From Roseateles_C aquae (GTDB lineage Bacteria; Pseudomonadota; Gammaproteobacteria; Burkholderiales; Burkholderiaceae_C), in NCBI RefSeq assembly GCF_032337115.1, contig NZ_JAVXZY010000006.1, positions 186,001 to 250,000 of the forward strand: a stretch of DNA of 64,000 nt. The letters are read 5' to 3'. The position numbers were made by a program, and so were the translations under genes. Under the pieces are notes generated by a model. That model was not told the origin of the DNA and did not search any database. It saw nothing but the letters and a program-made list of their open reading frames with translations. Within the stretch, counting starts at the first letter, position 1, and every line of letters starts with the position of its first letter. Positions 11,181-19,503 of this stretch are shown here, piece after piece.

Positions 11181-11627
11181 TCAGCGTATTTCCGTGGCGC
11201 GGGCGGCAAGGATCTGCAGACCGGCGCTCGGCGCCGCTTGCTCGGCCAGCACATAGGTGCCAACAAAGCGCTGCTGGTCCCCGGGAACGCCAACCGCGGC
11301 GACCGCGTCAACCACACAGACGGCACCGTGCTCGCTGATCAAACGCAGGCTCAGCTGGTGGACATTGCCCGCCTCAATCTCGGCGAAGAGCGCATGGAAG
11401 GTCTTGCGCACGGCTTCGCGCCCCTGCGCCTTGATGGCACCGGCGTTGATCGCCAGGCTGGCTTGCGGCGCATACAGCGCCGCCATCGCCTGGCTGTCGC
11501 GGGCCTGCCAGGCGGCGTCAATGCGTGCCAGCAGCGACTCGGTCGCCGCCCTGTCACAGGGGGTGGCAAACGCCGTGCTGCAGGCCATCAGGGCGGCAAG
11601 CACCAGAGGCGGTGGGCGGAGTTTCAT
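11181..11627 (-). CDS. Exported SgcJ/NTF2-like (DUF4440-type) protein
   Basis: 148 residues with a signal peptide (LRPPPLVLAALMACSTAFA). The mature part has the SnoaL/NTF2-like pattern: ATESLLARIDAAWQARDSQAMAALYAPQASL, then a cone-fold beta sheet ending in VVDAVAAVGVPGDQQRFVGTYVLAEQ. These folds bind small ligands; no catalytic role can be assigned. It converges tail-to-tail with the cytochrome peroxidase gene, nine bases apart. ATG 11627 was chosen over the earlier frame start at 11657 because it begins the signal peptide. Confidence 0.72.
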   Translation of the reverse strand: MKLRPPPLVLAALMACSTAFATPCDRAATESLLARIDAAWQARDSQAMAALYAPQASLAINAGAIKAQGREAVRKTFHALFAEIEAGNVHQLSLRLISEHGAVCVVDAVAAVGVPGDQQRFVGTYVLAEQAAPSAGLQILAARATEIR

Positions 11628-11753
11628 TGCTATCTGTCCTTGGCAAGTTCCATGCAAACACCGCCTCAGCCTATGCTGGCGGCGTTTGCATGACCAAAGA
11701 CTGGGACGAAACCCCGCCGTCCGGCCACGAAGGCCGGCGGCGGCAATGGCGGA

Positions 11754-12869
11754 TCAGCCGATCAAGGTATCGGCGCTGACGTAGGGGTAGCCCAGATCCC
11801 GCGCCACGGCTTCGTAAGTGACCTGCCCCTGGGCCACGTTCAGACCGGCCTTCAGATGCGGGTTGTCCTTCAGGGCCTGCTTCCAGCCCTTGTCGGCCAG
11901 TGCCACCGCATGTGCAATGGTGGCGTTATTGAGCGCGAAGGTGGAGGTGCGCGCCACGGCACCCGGCATATTGGCGACGCAGTAGTGCACCACGCCATCG
12001 ACGACAAAGGTTGGCTCGGCATGGGTGGTGGCATGCGAGGTCTCGAAGCAGCCACCCTGGTCGATCGCGACGTCGACGATGACGGCGCCCTTCTTCATCC
12101 GCGACACCATCTCGCGCGTCACCAGCTTGGGCGCCGCAGCGCCAGGGATCAGCACGCCACCGATGACCAGATCGGCCGACAGCACCGCTTCCTCGACGCT
12201 CTGCACATTCGAGTACTGCGTGGTGATGCGATTGCCAAAGACAAGATCGAGCTGGCGCAGGCGGTCGACGCTCTTGTCCAGCACCGTCACCCGGGCACCC
12301 AGGCCGACGGCCATCTGCAGCGCATGGGTGCCGACGACGCCGGCGCCGATGATGACCACATGTGCCGGTGCCACGCCGGGCACGCCGCCGAGCAGCACGC
12401 CCATGCCGCCCTTGCTCTTCTCCAGATGGGCGGCACCGGCCTGGATGGACATGCGGCCGGCCACCTCGCTCATCGGCGCCAGCAGCGGCAGGCCGCCGCC
12501 GGGGCCAGTGACGGTTTCGTAGGCAATGCAGATGGCGCCGCTCTTGACCAGGGCCGCGGTCTGTTCCGGGTCCGGCGCCAGGTGCAGATAGGTGTAGAGG
12601 ATCTGGCCTTCGCGCAGCATCGCGCATTCCTGCGGCTGCGGCTCCTTGACCTTGACGATCATCTCGCTCTGCGCGAACACCGTCGCGGCATCAGGCGCAA
12701 TCTGCGCGCCAGCGGCGACGTATTGCTCATCGGCGAGGCCGATGGCCGCGCCGGCCTGGGTCTGCACCAGCACGCTGTGGCCGCGGCTGGTGAGCTCACG
12801 CACGCTGGCCGGGGTCAGGCCCACGCGGTATTCGTGGTTCTTGATTTCCTTCGGGCATCCGATCTTCAT
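11754..12869 (-). CDS. ald: Alanine dehydrogenase
   Basis: 371 residues, the normal length. It catalyses NAD-dependent oxidative deamination of L-alanine to pyruvate and ammonia. The N-terminus MKIGCPKEIKNHEYRVGLTP is diagnostic; the substrate loop is in IVKVKEPQ and YTYLHLAPD, and the Rossmann glycine motif is HVVIIGAGVVGTHALQMA. The conserved IDQGGCFETSH and NMPGAVARTST follow. GGAGA lies seven bases before the ATG. No Lrp-type regulator is adjacent; the gene stands alone on this strand. Confidence 0.97.
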   Translation of the reverse strand: MKIGCPKEIKNHEYRVGLTPASVRELTSRGHSVLVQTQAGAAIGLADEQYVAAGAQIAPDAATVFAQSEMIVKVKEPQPQECAMLREGQILYTYLHLAPDPEQTAALVKSGAICIAYETVTGPGGGLPLLAPMSEVAGRMSIQAGAAHLEKSKGGMGVLLGGVPGVAPAHVVIIGAGVVGTHALQMAVGLGARVTVLDKSVDRLRQLDLVFGNRITTQYSNVQSVEEAVLSADLVIGGVLIPGAAAPKLVTREMVSRMKKGAVIVDVAIDQGGCFETSHATTHAEPTFVVDGVVHYCVANMPGAVARTSTFALNNATIAHAVALADKGWKQALKDNPHLKAGLNVAQGQVTYEAVARDLGYPYVSADTLIG

Positions 12870-12998
12870 CGCTTGTCTCCATAGTTGTGATGTGGAAGCG
12901 AGACCGGGTTGTACGCCTGTTCGGCGCGGCTGTGAAATCGCATTGACGGCGCTACAGCACCATTAGCGGCGCTTATGAGCGCCAGCCTGTGCAGCCCT

Positions 12999-13232
12999 TC
13001 ATGACGGCAGCAACTCCCAGCTGTGAATCAGGAAATAGCCGTCGCGCGGCTCGCCCTGCAAGCGCAGGCGCTGGCCCTCCCAGCCCTGCAGCACCGGGTC
13101 GGCAAAGGGATTGCCGCCCTGGCGCCGCAGCCGGTGCGCCTGGCCCTGGTCGTCGATCAGCACCAGCGCCTCGCGCTCGCTCTTGCTGCCAAGATCGACC
13201 CGCTGGCGCTGCACCAGCCCGCTCAGTTCCAC
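12999..13232 (-). CDS. Small hypothetical protein downstream of the C25-peptidase cluster
   Basis: 77 residues if translated from GTG 13232, which has AGAAGG seven bases upstream; no ATG gives a better start. The sequence (VELSGLVQRQRVDLGSKSER ... HRLRRQGGNPFADPVLQGWEG ... RDGYFLIHSWELLPS) looks like a small all-beta domain, possibly OB-like, with no signal peptide or cysteines. It begins 22 bases after the exported 209-residue protein, so it should be the third gene of that operon. Not recognised as a named family. Confidence 0.6.
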   Translation of the reverse strand: MELSGLVQRQRVDLGSKSEREALVLIDDQGQAHRLRRQGGNPFADPVLQGWEGQRLRLQGEPRDGYFLIHSWELLPS

Positions 13233-13254
13233 AGCAACGCCTTCTGCACGTGTT

Positions 13255-13884
13255 TCAGTCAAGCTTGTAGGACTTGAGTTCGGACAGCGTGCCCGAGAAC
13301 ATGCGCCCGCCCGCATAGATGATGGACTCGTTCTTGACGATGCTCTTCACCGCGGGCGCGTACCAGAAGCGGTAGCTGAGCTGATCATTGCCGCAGCCAT
13401 TGCGCCAATAGCCCTTGCTGTCGATGCGCAGCGCCTTGAAGCGCCCAGCCGGCACCTCCACCTCCTCCCAGCCCTTGACCTCGCTCTTGAGCTTGGTCGT
13501 CTGCTTGCCGCAGGCGGCGCTGAGGCTGCTGTTCTCGTGGCTCCAGCTCTTGCCTGGCGCCAGCGGGAAGTCCAGCGCCTTGATCGGGGGGCTGTAAGCC
13601 ACACCATTGATCTGCGTGGCGGCCCAGCTGCCGTCGTAGACACGCACGATGGCGCCGGCACCATCGACAAAAGTGGTGCCTGCCTCATCAACCCGGCCGA
13701 CGATCATCGCCTCGTCGTCGGCCGGCAGCTTGGTCAACAAGTCCTTGAGGGCGAAGACCAGCTGATCGCCGACCTTGAACACGGGCAGCTGGGCTGCTTC
13801 TGCGGGTTCAGACGAGTCAGCCGCTTGCGCCAGCGCGCCGCTCAGCAACAGCGGAACCACCGTCAACATCCATCGATTGCGCAT
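13255..13884 (-). CDS. Hypothetical exported protein, DUF3108-like pattern
   Basis: 209 residues with a signal peptide (MRNRWMLTVVPLLLSGALAQA). The mature protein is beta-rich, with the pattern WEEVEVPAGRFKALRIDSKGYWRN followed by YRFWYAPAVKSIVKNES. This resembles DUF3108-type periplasmic proteins, in which a V-P-A-G-x-F motif precedes a W/F-Y-A-P motif. Two cysteines (ACGKQ, NGCGND) could form a disulfide. It lies 32 bases downstream of the C25 peptidase gene on the same strand. Function unknown. Confidence 0.68.
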   Translation of the reverse strand: MRNRWMLTVVPLLLSGALAQAADSSEPAEAAQLPVFKVGDQLVFALKDLLTKLPADDEAMIVGRVDEAGTTFVDGAGAIVRVYDGSWAATQINGVAYSPPIKALDFPLAPGKSWSHENSSLSAACGKQTTKLKSEVKGWEEVEVPAGRFKALRIDSKGYWRNGCGNDQLSYRFWYAPAVKSIVKNESIIYAGGRMFSGTLSELKSYKLD

Positions 13885-13916
13885 TGCCGTCTCCTTGGCG
13901 TGGTTGTTCCAGAGCG

Positions 13917-15413
13917 TCAGCGTGAATGCACGCGCCGCACATGCAGCAGTTCGCCGTTCTCTTCGGTAGCGACGATGACCACGCGCCGCTTCAGCGCGCC
14001 GATCTCCTGCAAAGCGCCCTTGAGCAGATGGATGCGCCGGCCGGTGCTGCCGATATCAAAGGCCAGGCGCTGCAGGTCTTGCTTGTTCAGGCCCGATTGC
14101 TTCACCATGGCCTGCAGGCTTTGCTCGACCTTGGCCGAAGCCTGCTGTCCGCTCGCCTTGAGCTTGGGCAAGGCGCGCGCCAGGTGCTTGCCCTCGCGTT
14201 CCAGACGCTCGCGGCGCAGGCCACGCACGCCGCGGTCCTGCACGCTGGCAAAGGCTTTCTTGAAGGCTGTCGTCTTGCTCAGCGCATGGGCCTCGAAACC
14301 GACCGGCTGCAGCGAGGGGTCGCCGAGCAGATAGAACTGCGCCAGCGTCTTCAGGTCGATCGGGTCCAGGTGGGTGCGTTCGCCGGCGAACTTCTGCCGC
14401 GCCTCCAGCGCCGCGCGACCGAGCGATGCGCCGGCCAGCACGCGCTGCAGAAAATACTGGCAGATCAGATCGGCCGAGCCATTGCCCTCGCTGGGTCCGT
14501 AGGCAATCGTCGTGCTGCCGAAGAAACCGCTGGCCCCATCGGCCAGATAGGCCAGCGCGATGCCGGCCTTGCCCTCGGCCTTGGCCGGGTCATAGAGCTG
14601 GGCGCCATAACAGCATTCGGCGGCCACCACGGTGCCGGCACTGATCTTGCCGGCCAGCAGGCTGGCACGATGGGCGACGGGATAGTCCTCGCCATGCTGA
14701 CCGTAATACTCCGGCGAGCAATCGGCACCATGGCAGTTGATGAAGTGCATACGCGGGGCCAGGTCTTGCTTGGCCCACTTGGGGCCCTTGGGCGGCGCGA
14801 CATTCAGCTGATCGGCATGACCAAAGGTATTGCTGACGCTGAGCCGGGTCGAGGCCTGCCAGACCTCGGCGCTGAGCGAAAAGCTCTGCGTGTAGTCGCT
14901 GCGCGGCAAGGGCTTGCTGCGGGCCGCGGCGCGCAGCAGCTTCAAGAGCAGATCGGGCGTCTTGGCGCCCGGCATGTCGGGGATGCGGCCGAGCACCCGC
15001 GTCGGGCCGAGATAGCGGTTGGCATCGGTGCTGTAGGGGGCCTCGCAGGCATAGGGCAGATCGCTGGGCACCAGCTTGTCACCATCGCCATCGCCACCGC
15101 CATGGGCCGGATTCAGCAGCGGTACCATGGGCAGCACATCGGGCGCACCGATCAGCAGCCAGTAGTGCGGTGCCGCCTTGGCAGCGATCGCATCGATGGC
15201 CGCCTTCAGGCGGCGCGCATCGGGCTTGGCCGGCACCGCCAGGCCGTAGGGCTTCATCGTTGCGGCCTGGTCCACGGCGATGACCATGCTGTCGATGCCG
15301 CGCTTCTTGTCGGCCTTGACCAGCGCTGCCAGCGTGGCCTCGATCTTGCCCAAGGCGGCGGCGCCGTACTTGGCCTTCAGTGCCGCGCGATGAATCACCA
15401 CTGCCTTGTCCAT
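13917..15413 (-). CDS. Gingipain-like (C25, clan CD) cysteine peptidase
   Basis: 498 residues without a signal peptide, so cytoplasmic unless exported by another route. Family C25 features: hydrophobic strand HYWLLIGAPDVLP (about 83-95), SDLPYA and later GRIPDMP (about 142-148), then the catalytic His block HFINCHGAD with H228 and the Cys block VVAAECCYGA with C267 (or C268). These correspond to GHG and AC-x-NG of gingipains. The tail after about 385 is basic and helical with no domain recognised. Length and lack of a prepeptide differ from secreted gingipains. It leads a cluster with an exported DUF3108-like protein and a 77-residue protein. A hairpin lies just before its ribosome site. Confidence 0.75.
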   Translation of the reverse strand: MDKAVVIHRAALKAKYGAAALGKIEATLAALVKADKKRGIDSMVIAVDQAATMKPYGLAVPAKPDARRLKAAIDAIAAKAAPHYWLLIGAPDVLPMVPLLNPAHGGGDGDGDKLVPSDLPYACEAPYSTDANRYLGPTRVLGRIPDMPGAKTPDLLLKLLRAAARSKPLPRSDYTQSFSLSAEVWQASTRLSVSNTFGHADQLNVAPPKGPKWAKQDLAPRMHFINCHGADCSPEYYGQHGEDYPVAHRASLLAGKISAGTVVAAECCYGAQLYDPAKAEGKAGIALAYLADGASGFFGSTTIAYGPSEGNGSADLICQYFLQRVLAGASLGRAALEARQKFAGERTHLDPIDLKTLAQFYLLGDPSLQPVGFEAHALSKTTAFKKAFASVQDRGVRGLRRERLEREGKHLARALPKLKASGQQASAKVEQSLQAMVKQSGLNKQDLQRLAFDIGSTGRRIHLLKGALQEIGALKRRVVIVATEENGELLHVRRVHSR

Positions 15414-15427
15414 ACCAACCCCTGTTG

Positions 15428-15447
15428 CCGCGGCAGCACTGCCGCGG
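15428..15447 (-). promoter_or_regulatory. Perfect hairpin in leader of the C25 peptidase gene
   Basis: CCGCGGCAG-CA-CTGCCGCGG: nine perfectly paired bases with a two-base loop (effectively four in RNA). It ends 14 bases before the ATG (15413), immediately upstream of the AGGGG ribosome site. No U-tract follows, so it is not a standard terminator. Confidence 0.55.
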
Positions 15448-15471
15448 GGCGATTGTGACCAGCCGATGAAG

Positions 15472-15494
15472 CCCTAGCAATCATTGCTTTAGGG
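15472..15494. promoter_or_regulatory. Inverted repeat upstream of C25 gene, possible operator
   Basis: CCCT-AGCAAT-C-ATTGCT-TTAGGG: nearly symmetrical, with perfectly paired AGCAAT/ATTGCT arms. It sits between the C25 gene (minus) and the gene at 15598 (plus) and could serve either promoter. Confidence 0.4.
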
Positions 15495-15597
15495 ATGAGC
15501 CAGGCTCGCCGCAGCGCGAAGCCGCGTCACGGCCTCGTCATCAGATGCTCATCTGCGCCCGGCAAGATGCCTCCAACTGATCAACGCGGAAGCTGCC

Positions 15598-16110
15598 ATG
15601 CTGAACACCCAGACCCCCAGCAAGACCGACTACGCCCGTGCCCTGCTCGCGCGACCAGGCCGGGAGCTGCCGCGCCCGGTGCGCACGCTGTTGATCCTGG
15701 TCGACGGCCAGAAAACCGTCACCGAGCTGCTCAGCCTGGGCAGCGCGCTCGGGCTGGATCGCAGCGCACTGGAGGTGCTGCAGACCCAAGGCCTGATCAG
15801 CGTGCCGGACCTGGCCGCCCAGGCTCGCGAGGCCGCCGAACGCCAGGCGGCCGAGCAGGCGCGTGCCGAACGTGCCGCCCGTCAGGCCGAGCAGGCCAGA
15901 AAGCTGGTGGCCGCGAAGTTCTTCGCGCTCGACCTGGCGACCCGCATGCTGGCCGGCCGTGAAGGCAGCCTGCGCGACGGCGCCCGCCTGGCCGACAACG
16001 AAACCAGCTTCATGGCCTGGCTGGAAACCTGCAGCGCCGCCATCGCCAGCCACGCCGATGCGGAGCGCGCCCAGGTCTTCCGTGAACGGGTGGTGGCCGC
16101 CTTGCGCTGA
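15598..16110 (+). CDS. Hypothetical protein with winged-helix-like N-terminus and coiled coil
   Basis: 170 residues. The N-terminal 65 residues (LPRPVRTLLILVDGQKTVTELLSLGSALGLDRSALEVLQTQGLI) look like the small helical DNA-binding-like module often fused to DUF4388 or PilZ-type proteins. An Ala/Glu/Arg-rich coiled coil (REAAERQAAEQARAERAARQAEQAR) spans about 80-105. The C-terminus is helical. No membrane segment. GGAAG lies six bases before the ATG. Not assigned to a characterised family. Confidence 0.65.
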   Translation: MLNTQTPSKTDYARALLARPGRELPRPVRTLLILVDGQKTVTELLSLGSALGLDRSALEVLQTQGLISVPDLAAQAREAAERQAAEQARAERAARQAEQARKLVAAKFFALDLATRMLAGREGSLRDGARLADNETSFMAWLETCSAAIASHADAERAQVFRERVVAALR

Positions 16111-16157
16111 GGCGCGCCAGCCCCTACCCTCATGGCCTGCTCCCACAGGAGTTCGCC

Positions 16158-16613
16158 ATGAATCCGACGCCCAAGGGCTGGCCGCGGCTGTCCAGCGCCC
16201 TGTTCTACGACGATGCCAATCAGGCGATCGCCTGGCTGTGCCAGGCCTTCGGCTTCGAGTTGCGACTCAAGGTGCCGGCCGAGGATGGCTCGGTACGCCA
16301 TGCCGAGTTGGTCTATGGCGAGGCGCTGATCATGGTCGGCGAGGGCGCGGCCGACCGGCCTGATCGCTTCGGTGTGCCCTTTCGCAGCCCGGTGGCGGTG
16401 CATGGCGCCAACACGCAGAACCTGTTGCTGTATGTCGACGATGTCGACGCCCACTGCGCCCACGCACGCGCTGCCGGCGCCACCATCGTCAGCGAGCCAA
16501 CGCTGCACGACTACGGCCCCGAGTACTGGGCCGACCGCAGCTATGGCGCTCTAGACCCCGACGGCCACCTTTGGTGGTTCAGCCAGCGGATGCGCAATGG
16601 GCCGACGGCCTGA
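16158..16613 (+). CDS. VOC superfamily protein (glyoxalase/bleomycin-resistance fold)
   Basis: 151 residues forming the two beta-alpha-beta-beta-beta modules of the vicinal-oxygen-chelate fold. The first is ALFYDDANQAIAWLCQAFGFELRLKV, the second LLLYVDDVDAHCAHARAAGATIVSEP, closing with YGALDPDGHLWWFSQR. This resembles the PhnB/YdeR subgroup. The metal-ligand pattern is not clear and the substrate unknown. AGGAG precedes the ATG. It lies 47 bases after the previous gene on the same strand. Confidence 0.88.
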   Translation: MNPTPKGWPRLSSALFYDDANQAIAWLCQAFGFELRLKVPAEDGSVRHAELVYGEALIMVGEGAADRPDRFGVPFRSPVAVHGANTQNLLLYVDDVDAHCAHARAAGATIVSEPTLHDYGPEYWADRSYGALDPDGHLWWFSQRMRNGPTA

Positions 16614-17384
16614 TCAACGCGCCTGCGCAGGCGCCAGTGCAGGCGCCTGCATCGATCGTTCGCGCAGCTGACGCAGCTCGCCACTGCTACGCAAGACGTC
16701 GAAGGCGTCGGCAAAGCGCTTGTACAGCACCGGGTCGACCTTGGGATTGAAGGCGAAGTAGCAGCCGAAGCCCTTTTGCAGCAGGTGCGCCACCTGCATC
16801 TGACTGGTATCGAGACCCAGCCGCGTCGCCTGGTGCTGATAGGGCAAGGCCAGGCCCGCAATCATGTCCAGATGACCGGCGAACAGCATCCGCGTCGAGG
16901 TCTCGCTGCCCGGCGTCAGATAGATGCTGCGCTCGGGCATGCCAGCGTCGCGCAGCATCTTGCCGGCCGGTGAGCCCTTCACCGCACCGACACGCAGGGC
17001 ACGCGCATCCGGCGTGGTCGGGCTGAAATCCAGGCCGCTGCTGCGCAGCGTCAGCACGACCACGTCGCAATCATCGAGCGGCCCGACCCAACGGTAATGC
17101 GATTCGCGCGCCGGCGTGCGCACCATCACGTAGAGGAAGCTGTTAGGCACCTCATCGACCGTCTTCAGGCCGCGCGCAAAGGGCTGAATGCTGCGCTGGA
17201 CCTTGAGCCCCGACTGGTTGGCGATGCGATCCAGCACCTCGTTGGCCAGGCCGGCAAAGCGTCCGCCTTCGAGATAGGAGAACGGCGGCACATCCTCGGT
17301 GACGCCGAGCAGGTGAGTATCAGCGGCGCCGTGGCTCACGCCCAGCGCCGCAAACAGCAGACAGACCAGCCAACGATGTCTCAT
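16614..17384 (-). CDS. Periplasmic substrate-binding protein (SBP_bac_3 type)
   Basis: 256 residues. Signal peptide MRHRWLVCLLFAALGVSHGA, then VTEDVPPFSYLEGGRFAGLANEVLDRIANQSGLKV, the characteristic N-lobe of family 3 amino-acid-type binding proteins. LRVGAVKGSPAGKML and YFAFNPKVDPVLYKRFADAFDVLRSSGEL follow. No ABC permease or ATPase is nearby, so it may be a stand-alone sensor-like binding protein. ATG 17384 was chosen over TTG 17390 because GAGGAG then has a seven-base spacer. It lies 60 bases downstream of the two-component operon. Confidence 0.85.
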   Translation of the reverse strand: MRHRWLVCLLFAALGVSHGAADTHLLGVTEDVPPFSYLEGGRFAGLANEVLDRIANQSGLKVQRSIQPFARGLKTVDEVPNSFLYVMVRTPARESHYRWVGPLDDCDVVVLTLRSSGLDFSPTTPDARALRVGAVKGSPAGKMLRDAGMPERSIYLTPGSETSTRMLFAGHLDMIAGLALPYQHQATRLGLDTSQMQVAHLLQKGFGCYFAFNPKVDPVLYKRFADAFDVLRSSGELRQLRERSMQAPALAPAQAR

Positions 17385-17444
17385 AGCCAACTCCTCGGCA
17401 GCGCCTTGCAGAGATCCCGATTCAGCACCCCTGGCAGGCGCCCG

Positions 17445-18818
17445 TCAATCCCCAGGTGCCGGGCGTGGCAGCAAGACATCGACCTGCAAGCCACCGAGGC
17501 GCTCCGAACGCCCGAGGCTCAGGCCTGCGCCGTGCGCCTTTGCGATCCGCATCACGATGGACCAGCCCAGGCCGCTGCCCTGGCCTTGATCGCTGGCCGC
17601 AGGCCGGTAGAAGCGCTCGCCCAGGCGCCGCAGCTCCGGCTCACTCAGGCCCGGTCCGCCATCTTCGAGCCGCAGCCGAATGCCATCAGTCTGCTCGCTC
17701 AGACTCAGCCTGATGCCAATGCCGGCCGGCCCATGACGGCTGGCGTTGTCCAGCAGATTGCGCAGCAGTGCGCCGAGCAGCAGCGCATTGCCCTCGATCA
17801 TCAGCCGGTCTGGCGCTTCAAGCACGACCTCCTGATCGCGCTGCAGCGCCATCGGCACCAGTGCGGCCGCTGTCTCACGGCACAGGGCACTGAGATCGAG
17901 ACGCTGCAATGGCACCTGCTCGCCGGATTCGAGCCGCGACAGCAACAGCAGCTGATCAACCAGACGGGCACTGCGTGCGCTGGCCTGCTGCGCCTGCTGC
18001 AATGCCAGTTGCAGCCGGGCCGGATCGCGCTCGCGCAGGGCGACCTGCAGCTGCGCGCTGACGGCGGCCACCGGGTTGCGCAGCTCATGGGCTGCGTCCG
18101 CAGTGAAGCGCCGTTCGGCCGCCATCAAGGCTTCGATCCGCGCCAACAAGCCATTGAGCGCCTGCAGCAGGGGTCGCATCTCGCCAGGTGCCGCCTCGCC
18201 ATGCAGCGGCTGCAGATCAGCGGGCGTGCGCACCGCGAGCTGCTCGCCCAGGGTGCGCAATGGGGCCAAGCCGCGGCGCACCGCCCACCACAGCAGCGGG
18301 ATCAGCACAGGCAGCAGCAGCACCATGGGCGCCAGCGCACTGCGCAGCACCGCCCGCAGAATGTCCTGGCGCGAGCCCAACTGCTCGGCAACCAGCACCT
18401 TGACATCCTGCTCAGCGCCGGCGGCCACCAGCAGCCGCCAGGCCTGATCCCCCAGGCGACGCGTCTGGTAGCCGGTGGGCAGCATGGCCAAGTTCGCGCT
18501 CAGGCCCTGCGCTGCGGCGCCGGCGGACTGCAGCACCAGCCGCTCCTCATGAAAGACCAGAAAGGCCACACGGGGTGCGTAGCGGCTCAGCGGCGGCGCC
18601 TGCAGGCCATTGCGTGCCTCGGCCGCCTCGCCGAGATCCGCGCTTTGTTGCACCACCAACAGGGCCGCGGCCTGCGCCAGGTGGGCATCGAGCAGTTCGT
18701 CGAGTTCATGGCTGGCGTCCACCCAGCTCCAGGCGGCGCCCAACAGCCAGGCGCCGACCAGCGTCGAGAGGATCAGCCACAAGAGGCGGCGCTGCAGCGA
18801 AGGTGGACTCCGGCGCAT
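17445..18818 (-). CDS. Sensor histidine kinase (QseC/TctE-like)
   Basis: 457 residues. First membrane helix about 12-32 (LLWLILSTLVGAWLLGAAW), periplasmic domain to about 165, second helix about 166-188 (LAPMVLLLPVLIPLLWWAV), HAMP, then HisKA with His in FTADAAHELRNPVAAVSAQL. HATPase_c has NLLDNASRHGPAG and GSGLGWSIVMRIAKAHG. The ATG shares one base with the regulator's stop codon (TGATG). It belongs to a cytochrome b-regulator-kinase operon. The signal is unknown; relatives sense iron, tricarboxylates or quorum compounds. Confidence 0.92.
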   Translation of the reverse strand: MRRSPPSLQRRLLWLILSTLVGAWLLGAAWSWVDASHELDELLDAHLAQAAALLVVQQSADLGEAAEARNGLQAPPLSRYAPRVAFLVFHEERLVLQSAGAAAQGLSANLAMLPTGYQTRRLGDQAWRLLVAAGAEQDVKVLVAEQLGSRQDILRAVLRSALAPMVLLLPVLIPLLWWAVRRGLAPLRTLGEQLAVRTPADLQPLHGEAAPGEMRPLLQALNGLLARIEALMAAERRFTADAAHELRNPVAAVSAQLQVALRERDPARLQLALQQAQQASARSARLVDQLLLLSRLESGEQVPLQRLDLSALCRETAAALVPMALQRDQEVVLEAPDRLMIEGNALLLGALLRNLLDNASRHGPAGIGIRLSLSEQTDGIRLRLEDGGPGLSEPELRRLGERFYRPAASDQGQGSGLGWSIVMRIAKAHGAGLSLGRSERLGGLQVDVLLPRPAPGD

Positions 18819-19489
18819 CAAACCTCCGGCGCTGGCAGCGGCAGCAGATAGCCAACCCCGCGCACGGTCTTGATCAGCGCGGCGCCCAACTTGCGACGCA
18901 GGTGGTGGACATGGACCTCGATCGCATTGCTGTCCAGCTCCTTGCCCCAGCTGTAGAGCTGCTGCTCCAGCTGATCGCGCGTCATCACCCGTCCGGCATT
19001 GAGCATCAACAGCTGCAGCAGATCGAACTCGCGCGCCGCCAGCGGCACCTCGAGGCCCTGCTGGCGCACCCGGCGCCCCGCAGGATCCAGCTCCACATCG
19101 CCGATGCACAGCCGCTCCTGTGGCTGACCGTGGGCACGCCGCACCAGTGCACGCAGACGCGCCGCCAGCTCATCGATGTCGACCGGCTTGAGCACATAGT
19201 CGTCGGCGCCCCGATCGAGGCCGCGGATGCGATCCGCAATGGCGTCCCGCGCCGTCAGCACCAGGATGGGCAGCCGCTGCCCGGCCCGGCGTACATCAGC
19301 CAGCACGTCGATGCCGTCGCGCCGCGGCAGACCCAGGTCCAGCACGGCCGCGGCATAGGGCTCGCTGCACAGCTCGCGCTGCGCCGCCAGGCCGTCGCGC
19401 ACCCAGTCGACCTGGAAGCCCAGCTGGCGCAGCCCGGCCTGCAGGCCCGCCCCCAGCTGGGCATCGTCTTCAGCCAGCAAGATGCGCAT
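18818..19489 (-). CDS. OmpR-family response regulator (QseB/TctD-like)
   Basis: 223 residues. Receiver motifs: MRILLAEDDAQLGAGL, phospho-acceptor in AVLDLGLPRRDG, Lys in ADDYVLKPVD. The DNA-binding domain has VPLAAREFDLLQLLMLNAGRV, LYSWGKELDSNAIEVHVHHLRRKL and TVRGVGYLL. ATG 19489 starts 14 bases after the cytochrome b stop; an upstream TTG at 19507 would overlap that gene. Translationally coupled to the kinase downstream. Confidence 0.93.
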   Translation of the reverse strand: MRILLAEDDAQLGAGLQAGLRQLGFQVDWVRDGLAAQRELCSEPYAAAVLDLGLPRRDGIDVLADVRRAGQRLPILVLTARDAIADRIRGLDRGADDYVLKPVDIDELAARLRALVRRAHGQPQERLCIGDVELDPAGRRVRQQGLEVPLAAREFDLLQLLMLNAGRVMTRDQLEQQLYSWGKELDSNAIEVHVHHLRRKLGAALIKTVRGVGYLLPLPAPEV

Positions 19490-19503
19490 GGGCAGCTCGC
19501 TCC

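Noticed and set aside
17097..18851. 584-codon plus-strand open frame opposite the binding-protein and kinase genes
   Set aside because: It spans two genes on the other strand and has the low-complexity composition of a shadow frame.
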